This document shows, piece after piece, positions 1 through 11,030 of a stretch of 64,000 nt of DNA. Position 1 is the stretch's first letter. Each line of letters starts with the position of its first letter. Made by a program: the position numbers and the translations under genes. A model generated the notes under the pieces. The model was given only the letters and a program-made list of their open reading frames with translations, did not search any database and was not told the DNA's origin. This stretch comes from Chondrosia reniformis. Lineage: Eukaryota; Porifera; Demospongiae; Chondrillida; Chondrillidae. The DNA is taken from positions 2,356,001 to 2,420,000 of the forward strand of contig OX359190.1 of assembly GCA_947172415.1 (NCBI GenBank), in the 5' to 3' direction.

Positions 1-1035
1 TGAAGAAAATTAAAATTTGCCCTATCTCTCACCATACATTAACTTTGTATTCCAGAAGTTAATGTACATTGAGTACTGTAACTCTATGAAACGAAAAGAT
101 ATGAAGCTGTGACTTTGTGTCAGCATTCACAGACACCTATGGAGTATGTCCAAAGAGATTTTTAAATTTTGATGGAATTTAAAATTTGCCCTATCTCTCA
201 CCATACATTAACTTTTGTATAACAGAAGTTAATGTACATTGAGTACTGTAACTCTATGAAACGAAAAGATATGAAGCTGTGACTTTGTGTCAGCATTCAC
301 AGACACCTATGGAGTATGTCCAATAAGATTTTGAAATTTTGATGAAAATTAAAATTTGCCCTATCTCTCACCATACGTACTTAACTTTGTATTCCAGAAT
401 TTAATGTACATTGAGTACTGTAACTCTATGAAACGAAAAGATATGAAGCTGTGACTTTGTGTCAGCATTCACAGACACCTATGGAGTATGTCCAAAGAGA
501 TTTTTAAATTTTGTTGGAAATTAAAATTTGCCCTATCTCTCACCATACATTAACTTTTGTATAACAGAAGTTAATGTACATTGAGTGCCGTAACTCTAAA
601 GATATGAAGCTGTGACTTTGTGTCAGCATTCATAGACACCTATGGAGTATGTCCAATAAGATTTTGAAATTTTGATGAAAATTATATAAAATTTGCCTTA
701 TCTCTCACCATACATTAGCTTTTGTATAACAGAAGTTAATGTACCTTGAGTGCTGTTACTCTATCAAATGGAAAGATATAAAGCTGTGACTTTGTGTCAG
801 CATTCACAGACACCAATGGAATATGTCCAAAGAGATTTTGAAATTTTGATGGAACTTAAAATTTGCTCTATCTCTCACCATACATTAACTTTGTATTCCA
901 GAATTCAATTTACATAGAGTGCTGTAACTCTATCAAATGGAAAGATATAAAGCTGTGACTTTGTGTCAGCATTCACAGACCCCTATGGAGTATGTCCAAA
1001 GAGATTTTGAAATTTTGATGGAACTTAAAATTTGA
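1..1035 (+). repeat. ~170-bp satellite array, block 1
   Basis: Six head-to-tail monomers of about 165-173 bp. Each contains TTGCCCTATCTCTCACCATA, then a TTAATGTACATTGAGTGCTG stretch, then GTGTCAGCATTCACAGACAC and an AT-rich GATTTTGAAATTTTGATGG join. Monomers differ by scattered substitutions and small indels. The array runs off the left edge of the window. The same monomer forms the arrays at 9.7-15.65 kb and a lone piece near 19.7 kb. No coding potential is seen. Confidence 0.95.
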
Positions 1036-2005
1036 ATGGTCACACTAGGGAGAGGGTAGAAGGAAGTGTCAGGTGAGCTGGGACTAGTAGTACTGTTATT
1101 GAGTGTCATGTAAAGGGACACTCGTTAGCTGAGACACCACTAGTATATTCTTGTATATTCTTGTATATTGACTGAGGTCACGGATAAATTACTATATATA
1201 GAATATTTCCCATCACTTTCTGGAGTGTGTTTATCTATACTTTAGAGAGTGCTGAAATAGCAGACTAGAAACTCCAACTGCTCTTTCTAGTTACTAGTAG
1301 AGCTCTCTACTTTAGGTGTCTCTCTGTGGCCATGTTGGGTGCAGCCTACGTGCTGAGGTTCCTTGACTGGTGATGGCAGAGGAGGGACACACCACACGAC
1401 AGGCTGTGACTGCCTTACCAAACCCTCCCCCACCCAGGGACACACAGATAGGATTGTCTTAATAGTTGCTAGGCAACCATCTAAAACTAATGTTTTCTGG
1501 TGTTTACAAGTCCAGAGTCTTTTTCCTGCAAATGTGTGTTCTATGTGCCACAGTTGCCATAGCAACCCCACCCCCTCACTACCTCAGGATATGTCTATTG
1601 CTACTCATGTATCATTCCTCACGTTCGACAGCACCAATCTTGTCCTCTGACACAACTACCTACACTGGAATGGCAATGTATTAGATTATACACTTCCAAC
1701 ACATAGCTACTGTATATAAATATCTCTATTGAAATGGGGCAATAAATATTTCTTTGACTCAATTTCTATGAAACATGTTATTTAATTTTTATTAATTTGT
1801 CCATTTTCAATTGAACAAAGTGACATTGTACTGGAGTGGGTGGTAGGTTACCAAATAAGGAAAACACTTGACTAAAATTTGTAAATAAACATATAAATTG
1901 AAATTGAAATTGAAACTGAATAAATCATTGTACAACTAATAATTGTAATAATTTCTATAATTTAAATAAATGTTCACAGTTAACAAACTTGTTCTCTAAA
2001 AGTTC
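1036..2005. other. spacer downstream of TRIM-NHL copy 1, with a duplicated flank
   Basis: No gene is recognised. The stretch 1121-1305 (TTCTTGTATATTGACTGAGG through CTCCAACTGCTCTTTCTAG) recurs at about 6740-6935 beyond the second TRIM-NHL copy, so the duplicated unit extends past the coding sequence. Short overlapping open frames at 1287-1684 on both strands show no recognisable domain and are not called as genes. Confidence 0.6.
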
Positions 2006-4189
2006 TCAAAGTAGTACTACTCTACTGTTACAATCTGCTATGTAAATGAGTCCATCACTATCAACTGCTACTCCACGAGGACCATCCAATCCAATATCAG
2101 TCACTTCATGGACACACTGTCCATCTTGTGTGAAGATGCTGAACTTATTAACACCAAATGAAGCTACCATTATATGTCCATCACTTGTGACTGTTATACC
2201 TCGTGGACCCTTCACAATGCCATTACCAAACTGCCTAATAAACTGACCATTCTGCTGAAACACTTGAATGCGATCATTATTACCATCTGTGACATGCACC
2301 AAATCATCAGGTGTTATGAGAATGTAAGTTGGGTGATTAAACTCTCCTTCAGCTTCACCCCAGTGCCCAAACCTGTACAGGAATGTACCTTCTTCTGTAA
2401 ACACAGAAACACAATGACCTCCCCACTCTACCACAAATATATGTCCCTCCTTGTTAACTGCCACACCTAATGGATAACTAAGTTGACCTTCATCTTTACC
2501 TTTTCCTCTAAACTGCCTTACAAATTCACCAGCTGCTGTGTAGATACTGATGTAGCTATTCCAATAGTCACTAACCATCACATTCCCTGTTCTACTTAGT
2601 GCTATTCCATACAACCAAACACCATTCTTGACTTTGAAGCTTCTTATAACTTGACCTTGTCTGTTTAGGATAGTCACTTGTCCACTGTTATCTGAACAGT
2701 ATAGCAAACCATCCGGACCTACTGCAACACCCAAATACTCAGAACCTGATGGATGCTTGAACTCCTGCTTGACTGCAGTAATTACGCTAGCACCAACTAC
2801 CTCCACCTCTACTGGACTGCCTGCTACATCATGTCCTCCAACAGTCACACTCAGATGGCACTTCTCTGATGGAACACTCACGAACTGCACCTCATATGTG
2901 CCATTTCTCATGTCAGCTACTTTACCAAACACAGGAACACCTGCTGTCACAGGACGAAGGACAGCCAACACTTTCTCTCCTCCTCTGCATTCATTGCCTC
3001 TCTTGTCTCCTGTCATCACCTTCAACTGCAATGGAGGTTTCCTAGGAATTCTTGTTCTGCAGGTAATGACGTTATGTTTCATTTCCACTCCTTCCATAGT
3101 GCAGTTTGGTGGATGGGGACTGTGATGGATGCTTCCGAGTGATGAGATGTACTTTTCTGCTTCTTCTCGATCACAGCTCTTCAGACCAACAGAAGGTTGA
3201 ATGGAGGCTCTTGGCATTGAGATACTGCTGCTGAGAGATGACATGCGACTGACAATCTTCTTTGTCACTGATAACTGCTCTTCTGTTGTACCATTCAAAC
3301 TCATCTCTTCTGACAGGCAATGGAATGCATCAAGCTTTTTCAGGCTGATCTTTAATTCTCTCTCGCGTCTCTCAAGTTCTCTTCTTCCCTTGTCTTCTGC
3401 TTCCCTCACTTTAGCAGCAAGACCATCACAGCGGGCTGTCACCATGGCAAACAGCTACTCCTTCATTCCACCAATCTCTCCTAACGCATTCTCAGACTGC
3501 TGTTGGAGACTAGCTTTTCTGTCCTGCACTTCTTGGAGAGCAGATCTGATTGCCTTCCTTTGAGTCCTCACGGATGAAAGACACTGCGTCAGAGTGGTCT
3601 TGTTGGACTCTCCCAGCTTATCGTCAATGTACGACACTTTGTGGGAACGATGTGGTTCGATAGAAGAGCAAATGTGACAAATCATTTCTTCACACGTGTG
3701 ACAGTAAAGTTTGCAATTCTCTTTGTGTTTGGAGCATTTGAACAAATCCTCTTTCTTACCGCCTTGCTCAAACATTCCTTGCAACGGCTTCATTTCGTGT
3801 TTCTTGAAGACTTTTCGAGTTTTATGAAGATCGACGCATTCCTGGCAAATGAACGCATCGCAAGTCGAGCAGAAACTTACGGCCGATCTCTCTTCTTCGT
3901 GTTCCTCCTGACAGATGACGCCTTCCTTCCGGTACTGGTTGCTCAAAGCCTTCCTCAGAGCGAACGGATGGTCAGAAAGATCCTTGAGGGACAAGGAGAA
4001 CACTTCCTTGCAAATCTTGCAGGAGACGCTGCGATGGAGAATCTTCTCTCGACATTCTACCTTCTCGCACAACGCTAACGAGTGGAGACACGGTAGACAT
4101 TTCAACTCTTTTACATTCTCTCCGCAACTGACACAAGAGAGACTAAGCTCGCTGGACTGAAGGGCTGGGACCGCTGGAAGCTCCGCCAT
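2006..4189 (-). pseudogene. TRIM-NHL protein copy 1 (RING, B-boxes, coiled coil, filamin, NHL) split by an in-frame TAG
   Basis: An intronless reading frame closely related to the copy at 7143-9323. It starts MAELPAVPAL at 4189 and reads through the RING (CVSC, LPCLH, CKIC), two B-boxes and the first part of the coiled coil. It then meets TAG at 3455-3457, codon 245, where copy 2 has CAT (His). The same frame stays open after the stop to 2006: rest of the coiled coil, filamin/Ig-like domain and six NHL repeats, about 479 residues from the next Met. Only this stop breaks the gene; no frameshift is seen. Full-length family members combine an E3 ligase module with an NHL beta-propeller that binds RNA or protein. 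Without readthrough this copy gives a 244-aa RING/B-box protein. It may be a young pseudogene, a truncated gene or a readthrough gene; the open downstream frame argues that the stop is recent or tolerated. Confidence 0.85.
3455..3457 (-). other. in-frame TAG dividing TRIM-NHL copy 1
   Basis: On the minus strand the reading is ATG AAG GAG TAG CTG TTT GCC; copy 2 reads ATG AAG GAG CAT CTG TTT GCC. The two copies are colinear on both sides, so this is a nonsense change of two bases rather than an indel. The +1 base is C, which is compatible with some readthrough but is not a strong readthrough motif. Confidence 0.9.
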
Positions 4190-5180
4190 TTGCAGACCTC
4201 GCCTAGTTGCTGTATTCGGTAAATGTTAATTCTATCTGTTATTTGTCTAATTAAACAGTTCAGTTGTTACTATTTTGGTACTTTATGGTTTATGTAGCAA
4301 TCTATAGATCGATTTTAATTAAGCTTTATTGTTTATGTAGATCGATTTTTAATAGTATTTTGGATTATGTATTGTGATATACTAATAATTTTAACCATGT
4401 GTGCTTAAAACTATTTAAATTGTCCAACCTGTGAGTTGTGAAACTTTATAGATCAATTTTAGTTAAGCTATAGCAATGGACATTTCAGTAACATTTCCAT
4501 AAAGCTCATTCAAAAGCAGAACTCCCTTTACTCTATAAATAACTTTAGTTACAGAAGTTTGATTCAAGTAACAGGAAGTATGTCATTCTCATCAGAATAA
4601 AATGTAAAGAGCTGTGATCTAAAAAAGTAACAGAATGGATATTCCTCCAACACTTGGTGGGCGTGTCCCAGGAAAAATATTAACCTCTCCACCTCCACAT
4701 ACACAACAGGTACTAACTGAAATCATGTGTGCTTAAAACTATTTAAATTGCGTAGGAATGTAGAAGTCAATGTTCATTCTATAGGATGGTATCAAAAGTT
4801 GTTTATAGAAAAAATACAAGTTTTTAGAATTACATGTACAGAGTGTGCAATTGTGTTATTTATTATCTGTAAAGAGACTGTATCATACAGTATTAATTGG
4901 AGTGATTTGTATGGTTTAAAATTGGTTTGAACAAAGAATCTTTTAAATGTTTGTGGCAATTATTTGACATAAACAATAGCTCCATTTAGAGTTTGTTACA
5001 GGTCAAGTGTGTGGAACCAATTAGTAACTGATTAGCACCTGCTAAGGCTAACCATACAGAAGTGGCTACTGAAATTTAAGTGCTTTACTATCCACAACAC
5101 TTTTACGTGAATTCATCCATTATTATTTATAATTCTGACAACCAGTATAGATTTGCGTCTCGTATAGCAATGGCCAATTT
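4190..5180. other. TRIM-NHL copy 1 upstream flank and AT-rich spacer
   Basis: The first ~200 bases (ACCTCGCCTAGTTGCTGTAT, then TAGATCGATTTTAATTAAGC) are paralogous to 9324-9530 upstream of copy 2, so promoter and 5' leader were duplicated with the gene. The rest is AT-rich. Apart from the weak exon candidate at 4635-4709, no gene is visible. No further PSMD6-like exons were found here. Confidence 0.55.
4635..4709 (+). CDS. possible first coding exon, unrecognised
   Basis: ATG opens 25 codons (MDIPPTLGGRVPG, then KILTSPPPHTQQ) that end exactly at a CAG|GTACTAAC donor-like site in phase 0. The composition is protein-like in otherwise AT-rich DNA. It does not match the N-terminus expected of PSMD6, and no partner exon was found, so it could be chance. 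Confidence 0.2.
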
Positions 5181-5189
5181 ACCTTTTAT

Positions 5190-5545
5190 ACTTGACCACT
5201 CCCCCTCTTGTCCTTGACCACTCCCCCTCTTGTCCTTGACCACTCCCCTCTTGTCCTTGACCACTCCCCTCTTGTCCTAGACCACTCCCCTCTTGTCCTT
5301 GACCACTCCCCTCTTGTCCTTGACCACTCCCCTCTTGTCCTTGACCACGCCCTCCTCTTAGTTGACCACTCCCCTCTTGTCCTTGACCACTCCCCTCTTG
5401 TCCTTGACCACGCCCTCCTCTTACTTGGCTACTCCCTCTTGTACTTGACCACACCCTCCTCTTAGTTGACCACTCCCCTCTTGTCCTTGACCACTCCCCT
5501 CTTGTTCCTGACCACGCCCTTCTCTTACTTGACCACTCCCCCTCT
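5190..5545. repeat. ~21-bp C/T-rich minisatellite before a PSMD6-like exon
   Basis: About 16 imperfect units of CCACTCCCCTCTTGTCCTTGA with variants ending TTAGTTGA or TTACTTGA. The array stops about 20 bases before the AG of the exon starting at 5564. On the plus strand it acts as a very long pyrimidine-rich tract upstream of that acceptor. Its open frames on both strands are a result of the repeat and are not genes. Confidence 0.9.
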
Positions 5546-5563
5546 ATTTATATTCCTGGACAG

Positions 5564-5911
5564 AGACCTCTCCAGATTTGTGGCAATGGGACGTTTGAAC
5601 TGCAGAATAGACAGAGTAGCTGGAGTAGTGGAAACTAACAGACCGGACCAGAAGAACTACCACTATCAGGTGAGCACTACTAACGTAAGGCAGACCCTCC
5701 AGTCCTCCATGTTTTGTTGAGGCGAGATGTCAGATCTAAGAAATCTAATAGTCTTGAAGTCTTTAAAGTCTTTATTTTTGTGGTTACTCCTTCCAGTGTA
5801 CTATATACATGTAACATTTCCTTCTTCTTGTCCTCTCATTAGGCAACCATCAAGCAGGGAGACCTGTTACTGAACAGATTACAGAAGTTGAGCAGGATTA
5901 TCAACATTTAG
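5564..5911 (+). CDS. PSMD6: 26S proteasome lid subunit PSMD6/Rpn7, last two exons only
   Basis: Exon 5564-5669 encodes [20 protein letters not shown] then [16 protein letters not shown]. After a GTGAGC...TTAG intron, exon 5843-5911 encodes [20 protein letters not shown] then NI and TAG. This is the conserved C-terminus of Rpn7/PSMD6: end of the PCI winged helix, then the C-terminal helix that joins the lid helical bundle. The family protein is about 390 aa; only about 57 residues are here. The acceptor before 5564 is phase 0. The upstream exons are not between the TRIM-NHL copies. Either they lie left of position 1, which would put TRIM-NHL copy 1 antisense inside a PSMD6 intron, or this is a 3' fragment stranded by the duplication. 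The exons themselves look intact. Confidence 0.88.
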
Positions 5912-6061
5912 CAGTTGTTTGACTCTTAAAACTTTGAACTGTCTCTGTGATAATCATAATTTTAGAGTTGTAATGTTCAGTTGACAAATATATAATACAT
6001 TTACATACTGAATGCATATTTGCAATATGTGAAACAAGTATTTCGAGTTTAAAAAACTCGT

Positions 6062-6629
6062 GGGGCGCCAGGCGCCCCTAAGTAAACGCGAACTACCTGA
6101 GCCCTTTGGGTCCGGTAAACCGTCCTTGCGCTGCAGGTATCGCAGTAGAGCCATTTTGGCCGCGCTCAGCTGTGTTGCGTTTACAATACGTAGATTGAAC
6201 AACGTGTTATTATTCGTTGTTAAAAATATTTCGTGTAATAAATTTTCGTGGTTTGAGCCAACAACGAAAATAATTTAACAACGAAAATTTCCCGAATTAC
6301 GGTACTTGGCTGGTTCTCATAAATATCCGGTTAACCGATTTCCGATCAACTCTTGTTGGCCGTCAATTTTTCAACGCCATATCTCGTAGAAAACGTTTTT
6401 GCGCAAGCTTTACGTTACATAGTATTAGTAAGGGTGGTTTTTAAGTCCATTTCGTTCGCTCAATGTTCTACGCTAAGGAAGAGAAAGCTAATTTTAAGCT
6501 AGAAAACGAAAGCTAGCCGAACGTACGCCATTTTTGACAGATATATTATATATACATACAAGACTACGAACAGGAAGCCATACGTTAACATAATTTCTGA
6601 AAACAACATAGGGGCGCCTATGGCGCCCC
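6062..6629. mobile_element. MITE-like element bounded by GGGGCGCC palindromes
   Basis: The ends are short perfect palindromes: GGGGCGCCAGGCGCCCC at 6062-6078 and GGGGCGCCTATGGCGCCCC at 6611-6629. They enclose about 530 bases of richer, non-coding sequence in AT-rich surroundings. No transposase is seen. Such self-complementary ends suggest a non-autonomous foldback or Helitron-like element; the class is not determined. Confidence 0.5.
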
Positions 6630-6734
6630 AAAAATTGATTTTTATAAGTTAGTCCTGTGCAAGTTATAATATAAGTGACGAAATGTTGTAAGTTTTTTTA
6701 AGATTTGTTATTCCCTTGAGCTGTAGATTGTATT

Positions 6735-7142
6735 TATTGACACTCGTCAACTGAGACACCACTTGTATATTCTTGTATATTGAAGGGGAAATAATAGTTA
6801 TAATTGACTGAGGTCACATATAAATTACTATATATAGAATATTTCCCATTACTTTCCGGAGTGTGTTTAGCTGTACTTTTGAGAATGTTGAAATAACAGA
6901 CTAGAAACTCCAACTGCTCTTTCTAGTTACTACTACTGATGCAAGGTATTGCGGTGGCTGTCCAGCGGGGCAATGCGGCCGCAGTGAGGGGCACTTCTCC
7001 CCCAACAGACAATGTTTTTATTTGACTATTTAGAATGATTATGCACATTATTATTTTATTTATAATATATATATTGAACTTTAAATTGAAACTGAATAAA
7101 TTTAATAATTTCACAGTTAACAAACTTGTTCTCTAAAAGTTC
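6735..7142. other. duplicated 3' flank of TRIM-NHL copy 2
   Basis: Bases 6740-6935 repeat 1121-1305. AATAAA signals on the minus strand occur at 7055-7060 and 7017-7022, roughly 85 and 120 bases past the stop of copy 2, and are plausible poly(A) signals. No other gene is seen. Confidence 0.55.
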
Positions 7143-9323
7143 TCAAAGTACTACTACTCTACTGTTAGCAAAGTCTGCTATGTAAATGAGTCCCTCACTA
7201 TCAACTGCTACACCAACAGGACCATTCAATCCAATATCAGTCACTTCATGGACACACTGTCCATCTTGTGTGAAAATACTGAGCTTATTGGCACTCCATG
7301 AAGCTACCACTATATGTCCATCACTTGTGACTGCTATACCTTCCGGATCCTTCACAATGCCATTACCAAACTGCCTAATAAACTGACCATTCTGCTGAAA
7401 CACTTGAATGCGATCATTTCCTGTATCTGTGACATACACCAAATCATCAGGTGTTATGAGAATGTAACGAGGGTAATTAAACTCTCCTTCAGCTTTACCC
7501 CTGTGACCAAACCTGTACAGGAATGTACCTTCTTCTGTAAACACAGTAACGCAATCACTTCCACACTCTGCCACAAATATATGTCCCTCCTTGTTAACTG
7601 CCAAACCAAATGGATTACTAAGTTGACCTTGATCTTTACCTTTTCCTCTAAACTGCCTTACAAATTCATCAGCTGCTGTGTAGATACTGATGTAGCCATT
7701 GTTGTAGTCACTAACTATCACATTCCCTGTTCTACTTAGTGCTATTCCAAACAATCTACCACCATTCTTGACTTTGAAGCTTCTTATAACTTGACCTTGT
7801 CTGTTTAGGATAGTCACTTGTCCACTGTTATCTGAACAGTATAGCAAACCATCCGGACCTATTGCAACACCCAAATACACAGAATCTGATGGATGCTTGA
7901 ACTCCTGCTTGACTGCAGTAATTACGCTAGCACCAACTACCTTCACCTCTACTGGACTGCCTGCTACATCATGTCCTCCAACAGTCACACTCAGATGGCA
8001 CTTCTCTGATGGAACACTCGCAAACTGCACCTCATATGTGCCATCTCTCATGTCAACTACTTTATCAAACACAGGAACACCTGCTGTCACAGGACGAAGG
8101 ACAGCCAACACTTTCTCTCCTCCTCTGCACTCATTGCCTCTCTTGTCTCTTGTCATCACCTTAAAGTGAAGAGGTTTCTTGGCAAAGCTTCTACTGGTAA
8201 CGACGTTATCCTTCACTTCCACTCCTTCCATAGTGCAGTTTGGTGGATGGGGACTGTGATGGATGCTTCCAAGTGATAAGATGTACTTTTCCACTTCTTC
8301 TCGATCACAGCTCTTTAGACCAACAGAAGGTTGGATGGAGGCTCTTGGCATTGAGATACTGCTGCTGAGAGATGACATGCGACTGACAATCTTCTTTGTC
8401 ACTGATAACTGCTCTTCTGTTGTACCATTCAAACTCATCTCTTCTGACAGGCAATGGAATGCATCAAGCTTCTTCAGACTGACCTTCAATTCTCTCTCGC
8501 GTCTCTCAAGTTCTCTTCTTCCCTTGTCTTCTGCTTCCCTCACTTCAGCAGCAAGACCATCACAGCGGGCTGTCACCAGGGCAAACAGATGCTCCTTCAT
8601 TCCACCAATCTCTTCTAATGCATTCTCAGACTGTTGTTGGAGACTAGCTTTGCTGTCCTGCACTTCTTGGAGAGCAGATCTGGTTGCCTTCCTATGAGTC
8701 CTCACGGATGAAAGGCACTGCGTCAGAGTGGTCTTGTTGGACTCTCCCAGCTTATCGTCAATGTACGACACTTCATGAGAATGGTGAGGCTGGATTGATC
8801 GACAAATGTGACAAATCATTTCTTCACAAGTGTGACAGTAAAGTTTGTAATTCTCTTTGTGTTTGGAGCATTTGAAGAAATTCTCTTTCTTACCGCCTTG
8901 CTCAAACACTCCTTGTAACGGCTTTATTTCGTGTTTCTTGAAGACTTTTCGAGTTTTATGAAGATCGACGCATTCCTGGCAAATGAACGCATCGCAAGTC
9001 GAGCAGAAACTTATGGCCGATCTCTCTTCTTCGTGTTCCTCCTGACAGATGACGCCTTCCTTCCGGTACTGGTTGCTCAAAGCCTTCCTCAGAGCGAACG
9101 GATGGTCAGAAAGATCCTTGAGAGACAAGGAGAACACTTCCTCGCAAATCTTGCAGGAGACGCTGCGATGGAGAATCTTCTCTCGACATTCTACCTTCTC
9201 GCACAAAGCTGACGAGTGGAGACACGGTAGACATTTCAACTCTTCTACTTTCTCTCCGCAACCGACACAAGAGAGACTAAGCTCGCTGGACTGAAGCGGT
9301 GGGACCTCTGGAAGCTCCGCCAT
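7143..9323 (-). CDS. TRIM-NHL protein (RING, B-box1, B-box2, coiled coil, filamin, six NHL), intact copy 2
   Basis: A single open frame of 726 codons without introns. RING: C19-x2-C22, then LPCLH (C34, H36), C41/C46 and C57-x2-C60. B-box 1 lies at about 93-131 (CQEEH...CSTC...CQECVDLH) and B-box 2 at about 152-185 (CSKHKE...CHTC...CHIC...H). The coiled coil spans about 195-310, a filamin/Ig-like domain about 362-462 (DGTYEVQF, GGHDVAGSPVEV), and six NHL blades about 470-726 (repeats of GxAV..DG.I.V.D...). This is the TRIM2/TRIM3/TRIM71 layout: a predicted cytoplasmic E3 ubiquitin ligase whose propeller recruits RNA or protein. Orthology to one vertebrate member cannot be decided. The start ATG lies in GTAAATGGCGGAG. 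The lack of introns and the tandem partner suggest retroposition followed by local duplication. Confidence 0.93.
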   Translation of the reverse strand: MAELPEVPPLQSSELSLSCVGCGEKVEELKCLPCLHSSALCEKVECREKILHRSVSCKICEEVFSLSLKDLSDHPFALRKALSNQYRKEGVICQEEHEEERSAISFCSTCDAFICQECVDLHKTRKVFKKHEIKPLQGVFEQGGKKENFFKCSKHKENYKLYCHTCEEMICHICRSIQPHHSHEVSYIDDKLGESNKTTLTQCLSSVRTHRKATRSALQEVQDSKASLQQQSENALEEIGGMKEHLFALVTARCDGLAAEVREAEDKGRRELERRERELKVSLKKLDAFHCLSEEMSLNGTTEEQLSVTKKIVSRMSSLSSSISMPRASIQPSVGLKSCDREEVEKYILSLGSIHHSPHPPNCTMEGVEVKDNVVTSRSFAKKPLHFKVMTRDKRGNECRGGEKVLAVLRPVTAGVPVFDKVVDMRDGTYEVQFASVPSEKCHLSVTVGGHDVAGSPVEVKVVGASVITAVKQEFKHPSDSVYLGVAIGPDGLLYCSDNSGQVTILNRQGQVIRSFKVKNGGRLFGIALSRTGNVIVSDYNNGYISIYTAADEFVRQFRGKGKDQGQLSNPFGLAVNKEGHIFVAECGSDCVTVFTEEGTFLYRFGHRGKAEGEFNYPRYILITPDDLVYVTDTGNDRIQVFQQNGQFIRQFGNGIVKDPEGIAVTSDGHIVVASWSANKLSIFTQDGQCVHEVTDIGLNGPVGVAVDSEGLIYIADFANSRVVVL

Positions 9324-9700
9324 TTACAGACCTCGCCTAATTGCCGTATTCGGTAAATGTTTATTCTATCTGTCTGTTGTTTGTCTAATTTTAGTAATCA
9401 GTTCAGTTGTTACTATTTTGGTACTTTGTGGTGTATGTAGCAATCTATAGATCGATTTTAGTTAAGCTTTATAGTTTATATAGATCGATTTTAGTATTTT
9501 GTTTTTGTGTTACTGAAATCATTCTTAAAATTTGTTAGAACTTGCGTTAGTCTCGTGCCCAGCCCCACTTCCGCAATAATGGCCTGCGTAAGGTGGGTCT
9601 GGCACATTTCGCCGCATTTCTTGGTCTTGCTGACTCAGCATACCAGGATTCTGGCGGGCCAATCAGATTGCTCGAAAATATTATATATATATAGAAAGAG
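9324..9700. other. TRIM-NHL copy 2 upstream flank, then an unrecognised GC-richer insert
   Basis: 9324-9530 matches the 5' flank of copy 1. At about 9545-9665 there is a GC-richer stretch (CTCGTGCCCAGCCCCACTTC through GGCGGGCCAATCAGATTGCT) unlike its surroundings, probably an element fragment. No coding signal is seen. Confidence 0.45.
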
Positions 9701-11030
9701 TGAAGTAACTCTATCCAACGGAAAGATATGAAGCTGTAACTTTGTGTCAACATTCACAGTCAGCTATGGAGTATGTCCAGAGTTTTTGAAATTTTAATGG
9801 AACTTAAAATTTGCCTTATCTCTCACCATACATTAACTTTGTATTACAGAAGTTAATGTACATTGAGTGCTGTAACTCTATCAAACGGAAAGATATATAG
9901 CTGTGCCTTTGTGTCAGCATTCACAGACACCTATGGAGTGTGTTGAATGAGTTTTTGAAATTTTGATGGAACTTAAAATTTTCCCTATCCTCACCATACA
10001 GTAACTTTGTATACCAGAAGTTAATGTACAATGAGTGCTGTAACTCTATCAAACGGAAAGGTATGAAGCTGTCACTTTGTGTCAGCATTCACAGATACCT
10101 ATAGAGCATGTCCAATAAGATTTTGAAATTTTAATGAAAATTAAAATTTTCCCTATCTCTCACTATACATTAACTTTGTATACCAGAATTTAATGTACAA
10201 TGAGTGCTGTAACTCTATGAAACGGAAAGGTATGAAGCTGTGACTTTGTGTCAGCATTCACAGACACCTATGGAGTATGTCCAAAGAGATTTTAAAATTT
10301 TGATGGAACTTAAAATTTGCTTTATCTCTCACCATACATTAACTTTTGTATAACAGAAGTTAATGTACATTGAGTGCTCTAACTCTATCAAATGGAAAGA
10401 TATGAAGCTGTGACTTTGTGTCAGCATTCACAGACACCTATGGAGTATGTCCAAAGAGATTTTGAAATTTTGATGGAATTTAAAATTTGCCCTATCTCTC
10501 ACCATACATTAACTTGGTATTCCAGAATTTAATGTACATTGCATTTTGAGTACTGTAACTCTATGAAACGAAAAGATATGAAGCTGTGACTTTGTGTCAG
10601 CATTCACAGACACCTATGGAGTATGTCCAATAAGATTTTGAAATTTTGATGGAATTTAAAAATTTGCCTTATCTCTCACCATACATTAACTTTTGTATAA
10701 CAGAAGTTAATGTACCTTGAGTGCTGTAACTCTATCAAATAGAAAGATATAAAGCTGTGACTTTGTGCCAGCATTCACAGACACCAATGGAATATGTCCA
10801 AAGAGATTTTGAAATTTTGATGGAACTTAAAATTTGCCCTATCTCTCACCATACATTAACTTTGTATAACAGAAGTTAATGTACATTGAGTGCTATAACT
10901 CTATCAAACGGAATGGTATGAAGCTGTCACTTTGTGTCAGCTGCAGCATTCACAGATACCTATAGAGCATGTCCAAAGAAATTTTGAAATTTTGATGGAA
11001 TTTAAAATTTGCCCTTTCTCTCACCATATG
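9700..11030 (+). repeat. ~170-bp satellite array, block 2
   Basis: About seven to eight monomers of the satellite seen at 1-1035, same orientation, with more divergence between units: small insertions such as CATATGGAAC-type slips and local GCTGCAGCATT duplications. It ends at an inversion point near 11025-11045 (CCATATGTACGTACGTAAGG) where the sequence continues as a reverse-complement monomer. Confidence 0.92.

Noticed and set aside
5179..5465. Gly/Gln-rich minus-strand and Leu/His-rich plus-strand frames in the C/T minisatellite
   Set aside because: Both follow the 21-bp repeat period and have no flanking splice or start context.
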